Shown here one piece after another: positions 51,257 through 60,791 of a stretch of DNA of 64,000 nucleotides. A program made the position numbers and the translations under genes. This DNA comes from Mycobacterium syngnathidarum (GTDB lineage: Bacteria > Actinomycetota > Actinomycetes > Mycobacteriales > Mycobacteriaceae): contig NZ_MLCL01000022.1 in the NCBI RefSeq assembly GCF_001942625.1, forward strand, positions 1-64,000. The letters are read 5' to 3'. The notes under the pieces were generated by a model, which had not been told where the DNA came from, searched no databases, and saw nothing but the letters and a program-made list of their open reading frames with translations. Within the stretch, counting starts at the first letter, position 1. Each line of letters opens with the position of its first letter.

Positions 51257-52747
51257 ATGACACAGCCCGTATCCGTGCTCGCCGACACCACGTTCGTCGC
51301 AGTCAACGTGCACGCCGGCGACTCCGCTTTCCAATGCAAACTGCACGCCCACACGACGGTAACGGCGCTGCTTCCCCAACTGCGCGAACAATTCGCCGGA
51401 AGCGTTCACTCCGAGGGGACGGTGCACGCCTATCTGACCGCTGAACGCGTGGAGTGGGCGCTGGAGGCCGGGCCGATGCGCAAACGGCTGGACCCCGAGA
51501 TCACCCTGGCCGAAGCCCAAATAGCCCCGGGGGCCGACCTCTACCTGACTCACCGCACCCGCACCGAGAGCTATCCGGTCCTGCGTGACGACGTCGCCGA
51601 GGGCGCCGCGGAGGTATCTCGGCGGCTATTCGCCGTTCTTGACGGCCGCGACACTCGGCGGTTGGCCGCCGCAGCGCTGCCGCTGGCAGTCGCAGCTGTC
51701 GGAGCTGTCGGCATAGCCGACGTTCTGGCCGGTAATGCCGCCGCGCGGTGGCCGGTGGTGGGTGTTTTAGCCGCGCTGGCCGTAATGTGCGCCACCATCG
51801 CCGGGGTTCTGTCTCGGGCCCGCGACGAGTTCGACGATGTCAGTGCCTCGCTATGCGTTTGTGCCTACCTGGCCACGGCGGGGGCCGCGCTGGCGGGGGT
51901 GCCACGGAGCCTCGGGATCTGGCACCTGGCCACTGTCGGCGCAGCTGTGGCGACCATGGTCGTGGCGTTGTGGTCGGTGACGGCGAACAAACCTGCCGGA
52001 CTACACGTAGGTGCGGCCGCAGTCTCGGCATGCGCGGTGCTCGTCGGTGCGCTGCACATCATTTTGCCGGCGTCATCACAAGCGGCGGCCGCGCAGATGG
52101 TGTTCCTGTCATTGGTCGTCATCGTGTGTGCTGTGCAGTTCTCCCGCGGAGTGGGACGAGTGTTGGTGAACTACATCCCGACCACCGGCGAGCCGGTCAT
52201 ACGGCGGTCCGAGCAAACCGTCGCCGCTGTGTCACGAAGGTCGACGTCCGGCGTCGCCATCGAAGCGATGCTCAACCAAGAGGCTCGTGTCATCACCACA
52301 CTCAAGGCCCTGATCGGCATGGTCGCAGGGGCGGGAATGGCACTGGTCGCCGCGGCGGCGGCCGGCGGCTACTTCACCTCCAACTACGAGTGGCACATGT
52401 TCGCACTGGTCGGTTCTGCGTCAGTTGCAACGGTCGCGATCGGACGCGGTCTGGTCATTCGTGCTGCTGCCGTGCCGCTGATGGTGGCCGGTCCCTTAGC
52501 CGCCACCGCCTATTTGGCCGGTCGGGCGGTGTCACCGCATCAGGCGGACTCGGTCGTGCTGATCGCCGGAGCAGCGCCGCTGATGCTGTTCGTGCTGCTC
52601 TCGACGCTGTGGGCGATCCGGGCCCAGTCCATGCATTCACCGCTGGATAAGCGCCGTCTGGAAAGGGTCGCGGTGTTGGCCGTCGTTGCGGTCTTCCCGC
52701 TGCTGGTTCTCATCATGGACGGCTGGTCGAAGGTCCGAAACCGCTAA
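51257..52747 (+). CDS. eccD: EccD, type VII secretion membrane channel subunit
   Basis: This 496-aa protein has a cytosolic ubiquitin-like (YukD) domain at residues about 5-95 (RLDPEITLAEAQIAPGADLYL) and 11 predicted TM helices, the canonical EccD layout. EccD dimers line the ESX inner-membrane complex. ATG 51257 begins the conserved domain. First gene of a plus-strand operon eccD-mycP-eccE-ftsK; no eccB or eccC precedes it, unlike standard ESX loci. Confidence 0.9.
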   Translation: MTQPVSVLADTTFVAVNVHAGDSAFQCKLHAHTTVTALLPQLREQFAGSVHSEGTVHAYLTAERVEWALEAGPMRKRLDPEITLAEAQIAPGADLYLTHRTRTESYPVLRDDVAEGAAEVSRRLFAVLDGRDTRRLAAAALPLAVAAVGAVGIADVLAGNAAARWPVVGVLAALAVMCATIAGVLSRARDEFDDVSASLCVCAYLATAGAALAGVPRSLGIWHLATVGAAVATMVVALWSVTANKPAGLHVGAAAVSACAVLVGALHIILPASSQAAAAQMVFLSLVVIVCAVQFSRGVGRVLVNYIPTTGEPVIRRSEQTVAAVSRRSTSGVAIEAMLNQEARVITTLKALIGMVAGAGMALVAAAAAGGYFTSNYEWHMFALVGSASVATVAIGRGLVIRAAAVPLMVAGPLAATAYLAGRAVSPHQADSVVLIAGAAPLMLFVLLSTLWAIRAQSMHSPLDKRRLERVAVLAVVAVFPLLVLIMDGWSKVRNR

Positions 52748-52785
52748 GCACCGCCACCTCCACCCACTGCCGAGAAAGGTTCGTC

Positions 52786-54210
52786 GTGCCCCGTCTCCGC
52801 ATCCTGACAGCGCTCCAACGCAGCGGTGCCATCCTCGCCGCCGTTCTGTTGGCCGCAGTGCTATCGCCTGTGCCGCACGCCTCGGCCTACAGCCCGTACG
52901 TGTTCGACCCAGCGGTAGACATCGCCCCGCCTGACGCCCCACCAGGACCTGACCCTCGGTTCCCGATGAAGCAGCAATACGAGTGCGCTACCTCCGGGCA
53001 ACTGGCCGGATCACAGTTCGACTCGGTGCCGATCGACACTGTCTGGGGCGTTCGGGATCTGCACGGCTTGTCCACCGGGAAAGGCCAGACAGTCGCGGTC
53101 GTCGATTCCGGGGTCAATCGAAACGATCGGCTGCCGCGTCTGCTCGGTGGCGGTGACTACATCATGGGCACGGATGGGCTGCTTGACTGCGACCATCACG
53201 GCACCCTGGTCGCCGGGATCATCGCGGCACAGCCGAAGCCCGGCGACGGCTTCGTTGGAATTGCCCCCGATGCCGCGATCATTTCGATCCGCCAGACATC
53301 CGACCGCTACAGCATCGATACCACCAAACAACCGGGCAATGCCCGCGACGCACAGGCCGCGTCCAACCTCACCACGATGGCCCGCGCGATTGTGCGGGCG
53401 GCATCATTGAACGCCACGGTCATCAACATTTCGGCCACAGCATGTGTGCCTGTATCGGCGCCGGTGGATCTGAAGGAGTTGGCCGGCGCTCTCTATTTCG
53501 CAGCGGTGGTGAAGAACGTAGTGGTGGTGACCGCGGCCGGAAACCTCGGCAACGACTGCGCCCCGAACCCAGGCCCCGACCCGGCCACCCCGTCCGACGA
53601 ACGCGGCTGGGGCGCGGTGAGCGCTTTGTCGCTGCCCTCGCTGTTCGACCAGTTCGTGCTCAGTGTCGGCGGCACATCACTATTCGGCGACCCGTACGTC
53701 AAGTCGATGCCGGGACCGTGGGTGGGTGTGGCCGCCCCGGCGATCAACGTCGTCAGCCTCGACCCGGCCAAGATCACCGGTGAGCTGATCAACGCGCAGA
53801 CAACCAAAGCCGGCGACGAGCCGATCGCCGGAACCAGTTTCGCTTCTGCAAACGTTGCTGGCCTGGCAGCCCTGATCCGGCAGCGCTGGCCGAACCTGAG
53901 TGCCCACCAAGTGATCGAGAGGATCAAGCGCACCGCCCACAGCCCATCGAGCGCATTGTCCTCACTGGTCGGCGCCGGGGTGGTGGATCCCAAAGCCGCG
54001 CTGACCGCCCCAATCGACGACTCGATCCCGATGCTGCCCGACGGTGTTCCCGCGGTCGCAGCGGTTCCTGGGGCTCCGCCACCCCCGCCGGACACTCTTG
54101 GCCGCACGGTCGCCCTGATCACGTTGGCCGTGCTCGGGTCCGCGGTGTTTATCGCCATGGTGGTGACCCTGGCCCGAGGAGGGCGCGGACGCAAGGAACA
54201 ACAGCCATGA
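52786..54210 (+). CDS. mycP: Mycosin (MycP), membrane-anchored subtilisin-like protease
   Basis: This 474-aa protein has a signal peptide (residues 1-34, cleavage after ASA), a subtilase domain with catalytic Asp107 (VVDSGVN), His138 (DHHGTLVAG) and Ser351 (GTSFASANVAG), and a C-terminal TM anchor (ITLAVLGSAVFIAMVVTLA). The triad is complete, so it should be active in the periplasm, where mycosins stabilise the ESX complex. GTG 52786 follows GAGAAAGG. Confidence 0.92.
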   Translation: MPRLRILTALQRSGAILAAVLLAAVLSPVPHASAYSPYVFDPAVDIAPPDAPPGPDPRFPMKQQYECATSGQLAGSQFDSVPIDTVWGVRDLHGLSTGKGQTVAVVDSGVNRNDRLPRLLGGGDYIMGTDGLLDCDHHGTLVAGIIAAQPKPGDGFVGIAPDAAIISIRQTSDRYSIDTTKQPGNARDAQAASNLTTMARAIVRAASLNATVINISATACVPVSAPVDLKELAGALYFAAVVKNVVVVTAAGNLGNDCAPNPGPDPATPSDERGWGAVSALSLPSLFDQFVLSVGGTSLFGDPYVKSMPGPWVGVAAPAINVVSLDPAKITGELINAQTTKAGDEPIAGTSFASANVAGLAALIRQRWPNLSAHQVIERIKRTAHSPSSALSSLVGAGVVDPKAALTAPIDDSIPMLPDGVPAVAAVPGAPPPPPDTLGRTVALITLAVLGSAVFIAMVVTLARGGRGRKEQQP

Positions 54211-54277
54211 CCACTCAGCGGTGGTGTCCGGTTTCCGGTGTCCGTTGCCGCGCAGTCAAAATCGAGGAGGACAACTG

Positions 54278-56539
54278 ATGGCCCGCCGTGCGCGCACAAC
54301 GACCGGGGACAACAACGCCACTGAATCGGCTCCGCCGCGGCTCGCGGTTCCGGATCGCAAACTGCTGTCGCTGACCCCCAGCACCGGCCTGGCCGCCTCG
54401 GCGCTGGCCACCACCGCCGTACTGGGGATGTCCCCGTACGGGCCGGCCGCCGCAGTTGGTTCGGCCGCCGCGATCGCGGCTGTCTTCGGAGCGCAGGTGG
54501 GGGGACGCACACTGGGACAATGGGTGGCGTTGCGTCGCGGCAGCCGTGACCTCCCGGAGCAGGCGGCAGCGTTCTCACGCGAAGGAATAGGCGTGATCTT
54601 CGACGGGAACACCGTCTCGACCCTGGTCCAGATCACGCCGAGGCCGTGGCAGTTGACCAGTATCACTGCAACGGGCTCCTGCCAGTCTCCGGTGATCTCA
54701 GCAGATGTCCTGCGCCGTCAATTGCGCCAGTACGACATCGGAGTCAACCGCTTGACCGCAATCTGCGCCGGGTACAAATTCGCCGCCCGCGACGTCGCCG
54801 CCGGCGTCCTAGACACCCTCATCGGACCAGTGTCGGTCCCCCTCGGCGGGATGACAGTGATTGAGGTGTCGCTGCGCCTGGAAGCCGACATGCTCGGTCC
54901 TGCTTATCGCCGCGCACAGCGTGATTCACTCCCACACGGCCTGTGCCAGGCACTGACGATCGCGGCGACCCGGGTCTGCCATGCACTGGCCGAGCAAGGC
55001 TTCGGTGGCCGAATCATGGATGTCAACTCGATCCGGGCATTCCAGTCCGATGTCCTCGCACAGGTGGGCCGTCCACTGGCCAGCCCCGGGTGGCGAAGCT
55101 GTGGCCCCCGTTCCGGTGTGCACACCCGCACCTACGTTCCAGCGCGAGGGCACTGGAACGCCGAGTCGGCCGGCGGCTGGCACCACCTGCAGTCCCACCG
55201 GCAATACACCACGCTGACACTGACCCCGCAGGGCGATAATCAGGCGCTGGCCCAGCCTCTGATCACGTACCTGGTGCGCGGCGAGGACGGCCTGGCCAAA
55301 GCTTCCGGATACGGCCTGCGCGCCGCTGTCGGACAGCAGGCCGCGGGCCTGGTTCAGGCGTTGCCGGTGACTAGGCAGCTTCCGCTGCGGTCTCCAGGTG
55401 CCCTCATCGACGACGATCATCACCTCGGATTCGGTATCCCGGCCGGGGGAGCAGGTGTGTTTGTGGGTACGCGCGAGGACAAGACGCGCGTCTTCGTGGC
55501 AGTTTCTCCGACCGCCGAGCCGTTGTGGCTGTCGGGTCCGGTCCTGTTCGCGATGCAGATGGTGGCGCGGCTGTCGACGCAGGACCAGACCATCGCAGTG
55601 ATGATCGACGATCCGCGCTGGCACCGGTTAGTTGCGCATCGCGACTGCCCGACACTGACTGTGGGGTCACTGGATTCGGCCCCCGCCGACGTTGTGGTGT
55701 GCACGCCCGCATGGTGGGAGCGCCACCGCGAACGGTGCGCCGGCAAGGCAGTTCTGCTGGTCACCGAAGACGTCCCCGGACGGGGGGCCTCCAACAGTCT
55801 CACCGTAACGACAACGGCCAGCGGACATTCGGAGATCGCGGTAGCAGTCGATGAGCAGACCACGACCGTGCGCTGGGAACTGACACCGATGGAGCGCCGG
55901 ACGCTGCTCGGGGACGTCGACACCGAGGGATCTGCTGCACCACGCGAAGGTTCGGATCTGCGCCTTCCACAGGTCGTGGATCTGCCGACGGCCACCGCGG
56001 CGATCCGCCCCAAGCGCCGGCCAGCTGCCGCTGTGCCGGCGGTCGAGACCGTGAGACAGGCCGCGGTTCCAGCGACCCCGGCTGCAGTCCCGGTGACGCG
56101 ACCGGACCCTCCCGTCTCCAAGCGGCGCGCGACTCCAACGACGCTGTCCGTGCGGGACGTGACAGAGCTGCCTCCGGTGGTGTCCGCGCCACCTGCTGCC
56201 GCCCGGTCACCGCGACGTACCGCGGCGCCGACGCCGACGAGAGCGCCTGCGCCGCGAGTCGACACCGCCCCGGTCGCGGCTTCGCCCCCGCTGACCCCGC
56301 CGCCGGCGGTGCGAGCAGACACGCCCGCCCAGGACGCCAAGACCCCGCCCCGTCGTCGCGACCGCACTCCGCTGCGGCCCGCCCCGGCAGGGTCACCTCC
56401 ACTGGCACCGGTGGATCCGCCCCCGAACCGGTCCCGGGACCGCCAGCCGAGCCCGCCACCTTCGCCAGCTCTTCCGCAGAAACCGCCGGCGCGCCGGGGA
56501 AAGCACCGTCACGGATCGGATGAGGAGGGCAAGCCGTGA
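54278..56539 (+). CDS. eccE: EccE-like T7SS component with long Pro-rich tail
   Basis: This 753-aa protein has two N-terminal TM helices (LAASALATTAVLG and AAAVGSAAAIAAVFGAQV), a cytosolic EccE-type domain to about residue 560 and an extra Pro/Ala/Arg-rich tail of about 190 residues with no fold. EccE normally has about 400-500 aa. Gene order eccD-mycP-eccE supports the call more than motif identity does. ATG 54278 has GAGGAGGA upstream. Confidence 0.78.
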   Translation: MARRARTTTGDNNATESAPPRLAVPDRKLLSLTPSTGLAASALATTAVLGMSPYGPAAAVGSAAAIAAVFGAQVGGRTLGQWVALRRGSRDLPEQAAAFSREGIGVIFDGNTVSTLVQITPRPWQLTSITATGSCQSPVISADVLRRQLRQYDIGVNRLTAICAGYKFAARDVAAGVLDTLIGPVSVPLGGMTVIEVSLRLEADMLGPAYRRAQRDSLPHGLCQALTIAATRVCHALAEQGFGGRIMDVNSIRAFQSDVLAQVGRPLASPGWRSCGPRSGVHTRTYVPARGHWNAESAGGWHHLQSHRQYTTLTLTPQGDNQALAQPLITYLVRGEDGLAKASGYGLRAAVGQQAAGLVQALPVTRQLPLRSPGALIDDDHHLGFGIPAGGAGVFVGTREDKTRVFVAVSPTAEPLWLSGPVLFAMQMVARLSTQDQTIAVMIDDPRWHRLVAHRDCPTLTVGSLDSAPADVVVCTPAWWERHRERCAGKAVLLVTEDVPGRGASNSLTVTTTASGHSEIAVAVDEQTTTVRWELTPMERRTLLGDVDTEGSAAPREGSDLRLPQVVDLPTATAAIRPKRRPAAAVPAVETVRQAAVPATPAAVPVTRPDPPVSKRRATPTTLSVRDVTELPPVVSAPPAAARSPRRTAAPTPTRAPAPRVDTAPVAASPPLTPPPAVRADTPAQDAKTPPRRRDRTPLRPAPAGSPPLAPVDPPPNRSRDRQPSPPPSPALPQKPPARRGKHRHGSDEEGKP

Positions 56540-56580
56540 CCAGCTATAGCGACGATCTGTTAGGTGCGTCGCAGCCGTGA
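56536..56580 (+). CDS. 14-aa coupling ORF between eccE and ftsK
   Basis: GTG 56536 overlaps the eccE stop (GTGA) and its own TGA (56578-56580) overlaps the GTG of the next gene. The 14-aa product is too short to fold; the arrangement suggests it passes ribosomes from eccE to the ATPase gene. Confidence 0.4.
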   Translation: MTSYSDDLLGASQP

Positions 56581-58373
56581 AGCCCGGTGGCAGTCGCGAC
56601 ACCAGCGGGTTCGCTCGAGCCTCCTACCATTCCCAGGCGTTGTGCTTGTCCGCACTGGGAATTGCTGGGCTGCTGGCTCCGATCGCCGTGTGGGGCTATC
56701 CCTCGCCGGTACGCACCGCTGTGGGGTGGGGCGGCGCAGCAGTCGGAGCGTGGATTCTGGCCGCGGCGCGCCGCCAGTGGCGGATGCAGGACGGTGGCTA
56801 CCGCCGTGAGGTGCCGTTGGGCGTGAGCGAGGCCGCACACGTCTCAGGCAGCGCAGTTCCAGAGCTCCCGCCGACCCTGTATGAGCACGGGAAGCTGCAC
56901 CCTGAGGTGCGCCGCATCCTTGATATCGCCGCCTCCCAGTTCCGCGACAGGCTGGTGCTCGACCCGGCCCAAGTCGAATTCGAAGAAGACGGCAGAGGTG
57001 GAAGGAAGCTTGTTCTGTGGGGATTCCATTGTGTGGATTCAGGTTTCCTCACTACCGCTGGCATCCAGGACAGATTGCAGTCGACATTTCGCAAAGGACT
57101 CGGCGGGGTTTGGGCGTTCGAGTGGGATGAGACTGGTGACCGCTTTCTGGCGAGTCGCAAGTCGCGGATCGAGAGGCTGGTGTTTCCCCCGGACTGGCCT
57201 GTCGTTACCGACGCCGCTGCGGCCAAGCGGCTCTACATCGGCTGGGAGTTCAAAGTCGGCAAGTCGGCTCGGGGTGTGGAAGGTGTGTGCCCGCAGAAAA
57301 TGCCGCACCTCATGTGCATCGGTGAGTCGGGCTCTGGAAAGTCGGTGAGTGTGCGCAGCTTGCTTGAGCAGTTCCGCGCCGCTGGATGGCAGTTGATTCT
57401 CGCCGATGGCAAAGGGCCGGACTACGCCGGATACTTCGCTCCGCACCCAGAGGACAACAATCTTCCCGTTCCGGGCACAGTCGCGGTCGGGATCGGTGCC
57501 TCCCCGCGCGGTATGAGCTATGTCGGCGCGATCGTTCTGGCATATCTGATTCTGCAGGAGCGGCAGAACGGTTCCATGGAAGCCAAGATCACTGATCCGG
57601 AAGGGTGGAACAACTTTGCGCCGGTGCTGCTGGTGATGGACGAGATCAAAGGCATGCGCGAGAAGTGGAAGAGCGCCTTGCCGGGCAAGGACTTCGAGGC
57701 CATCGAATCGATGGTGACCGAGATTCTCTCCCTGGGCCGCGAACTGCGGGTGCACGTCCTGCTGGTATCCCAAGACGCCCGTGCCGTGTCGATCCCGAAC
57801 ACCTGGAAGTCGAACGTACCCATGAGTATCTGCTTGGGCCGGCCCAAAGAACTGACGCTGAAGTATGGGTTCCCCGAGTCGGTGCAGCCCAAGGTTCGAT
57901 TGATCACTGACGCGATGGACCCGAAGATTAAGGGCCGCTGCGTGATTGCCTCCGTCGACGAGAAGACCGGTGCTTCCGACGCCACTGAGTACCAAGGTTA
58001 CCTCGGATATTCCCCAGGCGAGTCGTGGGATAACGCGAACCTGCCGCCACAGGTCAAAGATCATTGGCCGTCGTTCAAACAGAATGTGTCGGACAAGGTT
58101 CCGCGGATGTACACGCGGCAGTGGTTCAAGATCGAGGAGAAATCCGAGGCGCAGCTCACCGCCGAGGAGAAGAGCGGCGACCGCGGCTACATCGACTTCG
58201 AAATGTTCACCGTCGATGAACTCAAGAAGATGCACCGTGTGGCCTTGGACAAACGAGGATCTGACGGCCGCATCATCCCTGATCCCGCCGTGACCAAGTT
58301 TGACCCGGCCAGCCCGCACTACGTGTGCAGACCACCTCGCGATGACGCGAACCGAGTAGTCGCCGAGCTTTGA
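56577..58373 (+). CDS. FtsK/SpoIIIE-type ATPase with two TM helices
   Basis: This 598-aa protein has two N-terminal TM helices (about 25-40 and 50-65), a linker domain, and a single FtsK/SpoIIIE ATPase domain: Walker A CIGESGSGKSVSVRS near residue 248, Walker B PVLLVMDEIKG near 352, and HVLLVSQDARA. EccC has three such ATPase domains; TraB and T4SS coupling proteins have one. Its place after eccE suggests it stands in for EccC, for the coupling protein, or for both. GTG 56577. Confidence 0.85.
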   Translation: MKPGGSRDTSGFARASYHSQALCLSALGIAGLLAPIAVWGYPSPVRTAVGWGGAAVGAWILAAARRQWRMQDGGYRREVPLGVSEAAHVSGSAVPELPPTLYEHGKLHPEVRRILDIAASQFRDRLVLDPAQVEFEEDGRGGRKLVLWGFHCVDSGFLTTAGIQDRLQSTFRKGLGGVWAFEWDETGDRFLASRKSRIERLVFPPDWPVVTDAAAAKRLYIGWEFKVGKSARGVEGVCPQKMPHLMCIGESGSGKSVSVRSLLEQFRAAGWQLILADGKGPDYAGYFAPHPEDNNLPVPGTVAVGIGASPRGMSYVGAIVLAYLILQERQNGSMEAKITDPEGWNNFAPVLLVMDEIKGMREKWKSALPGKDFEAIESMVTEILSLGRELRVHVLLVSQDARAVSIPNTWKSNVPMSICLGRPKELTLKYGFPESVQPKVRLITDAMDPKIKGRCVIASVDEKTGASDATEYQGYLGYSPGESWDNANLPPQVKDHWPSFKQNVSDKVPRMYTRQWFKIEEKSEAQLTAEEKSGDRGYIDFEMFTVDELKKMHRVALDKRGSDGRIIPDPAVTKFDPASPHYVCRPPRDDANRVVAEL

Positions 58374-58569
58374 GAGGGAAGGCTTTGCGGCTACGCCCGA
58401 GCAATGCTGGAGCAAGGCGTTTGTCCCAGTCGCGAAGCACTGGCCGGCGCTGACCTTCCACTTGTTTCGACCGGTGACCTCCATCATTACTTTGTGTCTG
58501 CCGCAGGGCATTTCAGATCCTCACTGCATCGCTGCAGCCTGCGCCGCGCACAGTCCGAATCGCGTCTGC

Positions 58570-58806
58570 TTACACCGCGCTGTCACGTCCTCCCGACCGC
58601 GCCCCGGACAGCTCCCGGTCGACAGCTTCCTGCAATTCGTCGCGTGTGTAGGGTCCATCGCCGATATGAACCACGACGCGGTAGCCGCAAGCGGCATAGG
58701 AACGTGCTGGTTCATGGTCATCGACGTAGTCGTAGGGCTGCCCGTCTGCTCCATACACAGTGGCAACTGGGTAGTCCGGATGAATGTCGTTGGGATATCT
58801 CTTCAT
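58570..58806 (-). CDS. Hypothetical protein, 78 aa
   Basis: ATG 58806 opens a well-formed small protein, KRYPNDIHPDYPVATVYGADGQPYDYVDDHEP, with conserved-looking Tyr, Asp and Pro, then VVVHIGDGPYTRDELQEAVDREL. Mixed alpha/beta; no family recognised. It is the only minus-strand gene in the right part of the window. Confidence 0.6.
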   Translation of the reverse strand: MKRYPNDIHPDYPVATVYGADGQPYDYVDDHEPARSYAACGYRVVVHIGDGPYTRDELQEAVDRELSGARSGGRDSAV

Positions 58807-59113
58807 TAGATCTCACGCCTCTGTGTCGTCACTTCGGATGTCCACGTCCGGGGCCGCCCTGAACGTGTTCGCAGCCTGGCACCGCTGAGGCCGCGTTCGT
58901 GTACGTGGCGCGGCCGCCGTGACCGAGGAAGTTAGATTTGCTGCGGTTGGGTGGGACTGGCGCCTTCAACTGGACTTCACGACGACCCTTGTCACGTCCT
59001 CCTAAGACTGCCGCCCCGCGTGCTTCGTGATTCGATAGGCAGAACCCTGCGGCTGCAAAACCTCACCGCGCCGCGCACATGCGATGCCGCCGCCCGGCGA
59101 GATGCTGCCGGAC
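58807..59113. other. Intergenic stretch, nothing identified
   Basis: About 300 bp without a supported gene. It probably contains the promoter of the plus-strand small-gene series and of the 58806 gene. Confidence 0.5.
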
Positions 59114-59263
59114 ATGAGCGAATTTCCGACTAACTCTTTGGCCGGATCCTGTGGCGACTGTGGACGGCCATTCGAGCTCGACTCGCGTGGAGTGAGCTTC
59201 CACATCAACGAAGACGGCAGCTGCGATTTCGGGTCAGACCGCGACCACGTCGCCTACGGCTGA
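59114..59263 (+). CDS. Small CxxC protein, 49 aa
   Basis: ATG 59114; SCGDCGRPFELDS (a Cys-x2-Cys knuckle) and a later Cys in GSCDFGSD suggest a minimal zinc-binding unit with an acidic C-terminus. Residue use is protein-like. Unknown function. Confidence 0.55.
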   Translation: MSEFPTNSLAGSCGDCGRPFELDSRGVSFHINEDGSCDFGSDRDHVAYG

Positions 59264-59386
59264 TTACCCGCGCCCTGGACGAGAAACAGCGACGGCGAAG
59301 GGCAACCTGTGCGCCGCCCCTTCGCAGCGCCGCGACTTGCGGACTTAGCGCGATTCGGCACCACACTGACAGGGAAAGGACGACCG

Positions 59387-59716
59387 ATGAGCAAGTTTGC
59401 GTGCCCCCGAGACGAAGTGCTCTACCAGCTCACCCTTGACGGAACGGGGGAGTCGTTCGGTGACGTCACTACTTGGGGGCTGCACTACACCGGGTTAGGC
59501 GAGCTGACCCGTCAGGAGCTGAACAGCCAGCACAGTGACCTGCTGGCCGAGGCTGGGGCGTCCGTCTCGGACTTCCCGGAGAACTGCTACTGGATGGTGG
59601 CCGAGGACGGCCAGGGGTTCGTCAGCACCTACGCCTACTCGGACGAGGCCCAGTACCGATCCGCGCTCGATGACGCCGAGAGCCGCTGGTCCGTATTCAA
59701 CGACGGAGCCGCCTGA
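59387..59716 (+). CDS. Hypothetical protein, 109 aa
   Basis: ATG 59387 follows AGGGAAAGGA. The protein is acidic with aromatic beta segments (FGDVTTWGLHYTGLGELTRQEL, NCYWMVAEDGQGFVSTYAYSDE). No family recognised. First of a run of small plus-strand genes with short spacings. Confidence 0.65.
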   Translation: MSKFACPRDEVLYQLTLDGTGESFGDVTTWGLHYTGLGELTRQELNSQHSDLLAEAGASVSDFPENCYWMVAEDGQGFVSTYAYSDEAQYRSALDDAESRWSVFNDGAA

Positions 59717-59821
59717 ACCTGGCACCGCACGCCGACGCGCGGCGTGCCGCCGCGTCTCATTCTCCAGCCCAGCTACATGGCTGGTGTGCTGCCAGCGACC
59801 GCTACGAGAGGACCCCCGTAC

Positions 59822-60202
59822 ATGAGCCTGACCCGGGAGCAGCTGCACGACCGCATAGACGACTTACACCTGGACGAACTTGACCTGATCATCACCCGTG
59901 ACGGCGACGGATTCGCGGTCACGGAGAGCCGCGGTTGCAGGTCGTACGTCTCCGACATCGGATCGTCCTACGAGGTGCCCGACGCCGCCGACGAGCACGG
60001 CCGGCACGCGTTCACCGCTGGCCCATGGACCGCCTACCAGTACCACAGCTCGTACACGGCACCCAACCGCGGGAACTATGCGCGTGAGATCGAAGACCTG
60101 GTCAACGGCGATGCGTCAAAAGTGGTCGTCGGTGTCACCGCGGTCTTCGAGGAGGAGTCCGACGCCGGTACGTGGGTGTTCGGCATCCGGACAGTGGAGT
60201 AG
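59822..60202 (+). CDS. Hypothetical protein, 126 aa
   Basis: ATG 59822 begins a protein-like acidic alpha/beta sequence (LTREQLHDRIDDLHLDELDLIITRDGDG ... GVTAVFEEESDAGTWVFGIRTVE). No motif recognised. The next gene starts 3 nt after its stop, so it is co-transcribed. Confidence 0.65.
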   Translation: MSLTREQLHDRIDDLHLDELDLIITRDGDGFAVTESRGCRSYVSDIGSSYEVPDAADEHGRHAFTAGPWTAYQYHSSYTAPNRGNYAREIEDLVNGDASKVVVGVTAVFEEESDAGTWVFGIRTVE

Positions 60203-60205
60203 GAC

Positions 60206-60418
60206 ATGCACCCGATATCCGCAGGTGAACGGGTCGAATTCAGGCTCTGGCCGAACGACCAGCCCTACATAGGAACCGTGGCCGAGGTTCGAGAGGCGGT
60301 TCCGCAAGCCGATCCCCGAATCCGGCGCGTAGACAACGAGGCACATGCCCTTGTCGACGTTGACACCGGAGGACAGGCGGCCGTCGCGCTGTCTGAACTG
60401 CGAAAGATAGAGGGCTGA
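60206..60418 (+). CDS. Hypothetical protein, 70 aa
   Basis: This small beta-rich protein (GERVEFRLWPNDQPYIGTVAEVREAVP ... ALVDVDTGGQAAVALSELRKIEG) has the look of an SH3-like barrel. It is coupled with its neighbours (3-nt spacings). Function unknown. Confidence 0.6.
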   Translation: MHPISAGERVEFRLWPNDQPYIGTVAEVREAVPQADPRIRRVDNEAHALVDVDTGGQAAVALSELRKIEG

Positions 60419-60421
60419 CCT

Positions 60422-60670
60422 ATGGCCGGATTCGATGCCTGGATCGACACGTTCGTCGAGGAGAAGGGGGTCGATCTCGAGCACCGCTTCGACGTGGACG
60501 GACCGCAGTGGGGTTGGAACTCGATCCCGCTCTCCGTGGTCATCGACACGGCGAAGAACACCAGTCCCGCTGAGCAGGAGCAGATCAAGAAGCAGCTGGT
60601 CGAGATCGACTTCAAGAACGGCGACGCGATGCACTTCTTTGAGTTCCTCGCGCAACAACTGGCCCGCTGA
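60422..60670 (+). CDS. Hypothetical protein, 82 aa
   Basis: This acidic helical protein (FDAWIDTFVEEKGVDLEHRFDV ... SPAEQEQIKKQLVEIDFKNGDAMHFFEFLAQQL) lies in the same small-gene series. No family recognised. It has no cysteine and no TM segment. Confidence 0.65.
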   Translation: MAGFDAWIDTFVEEKGVDLEHRFDVDGPQWGWNSIPLSVVIDTAKNTSPAEQEQIKKQLVEIDFKNGDAMHFFEFLAQQLAR

Positions 60671-60791
60671 TGGCCGGCCAGTTTCCGCGTGGTGGCACCT
60701 GACCGCACTGTGCACCGCAGCCTCAGCGGAGCCGATCGGCGTGTCCTGCATCTGAGGCTGTGCTTTTGAGATCCCGTGAAACGGTTGACCA

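Noticed and set aside
56577..58373. Full EccC
   Set aside because: Only one ATPase domain is present, against three in EccC, and the length is less than half.
58462..58809. Plus-strand frame of 115 codons opposite the 58806 gene
   Set aside because: The minus-strand frame has a more natural protein sequence; the plus frame is rich in Cys and His without motif.
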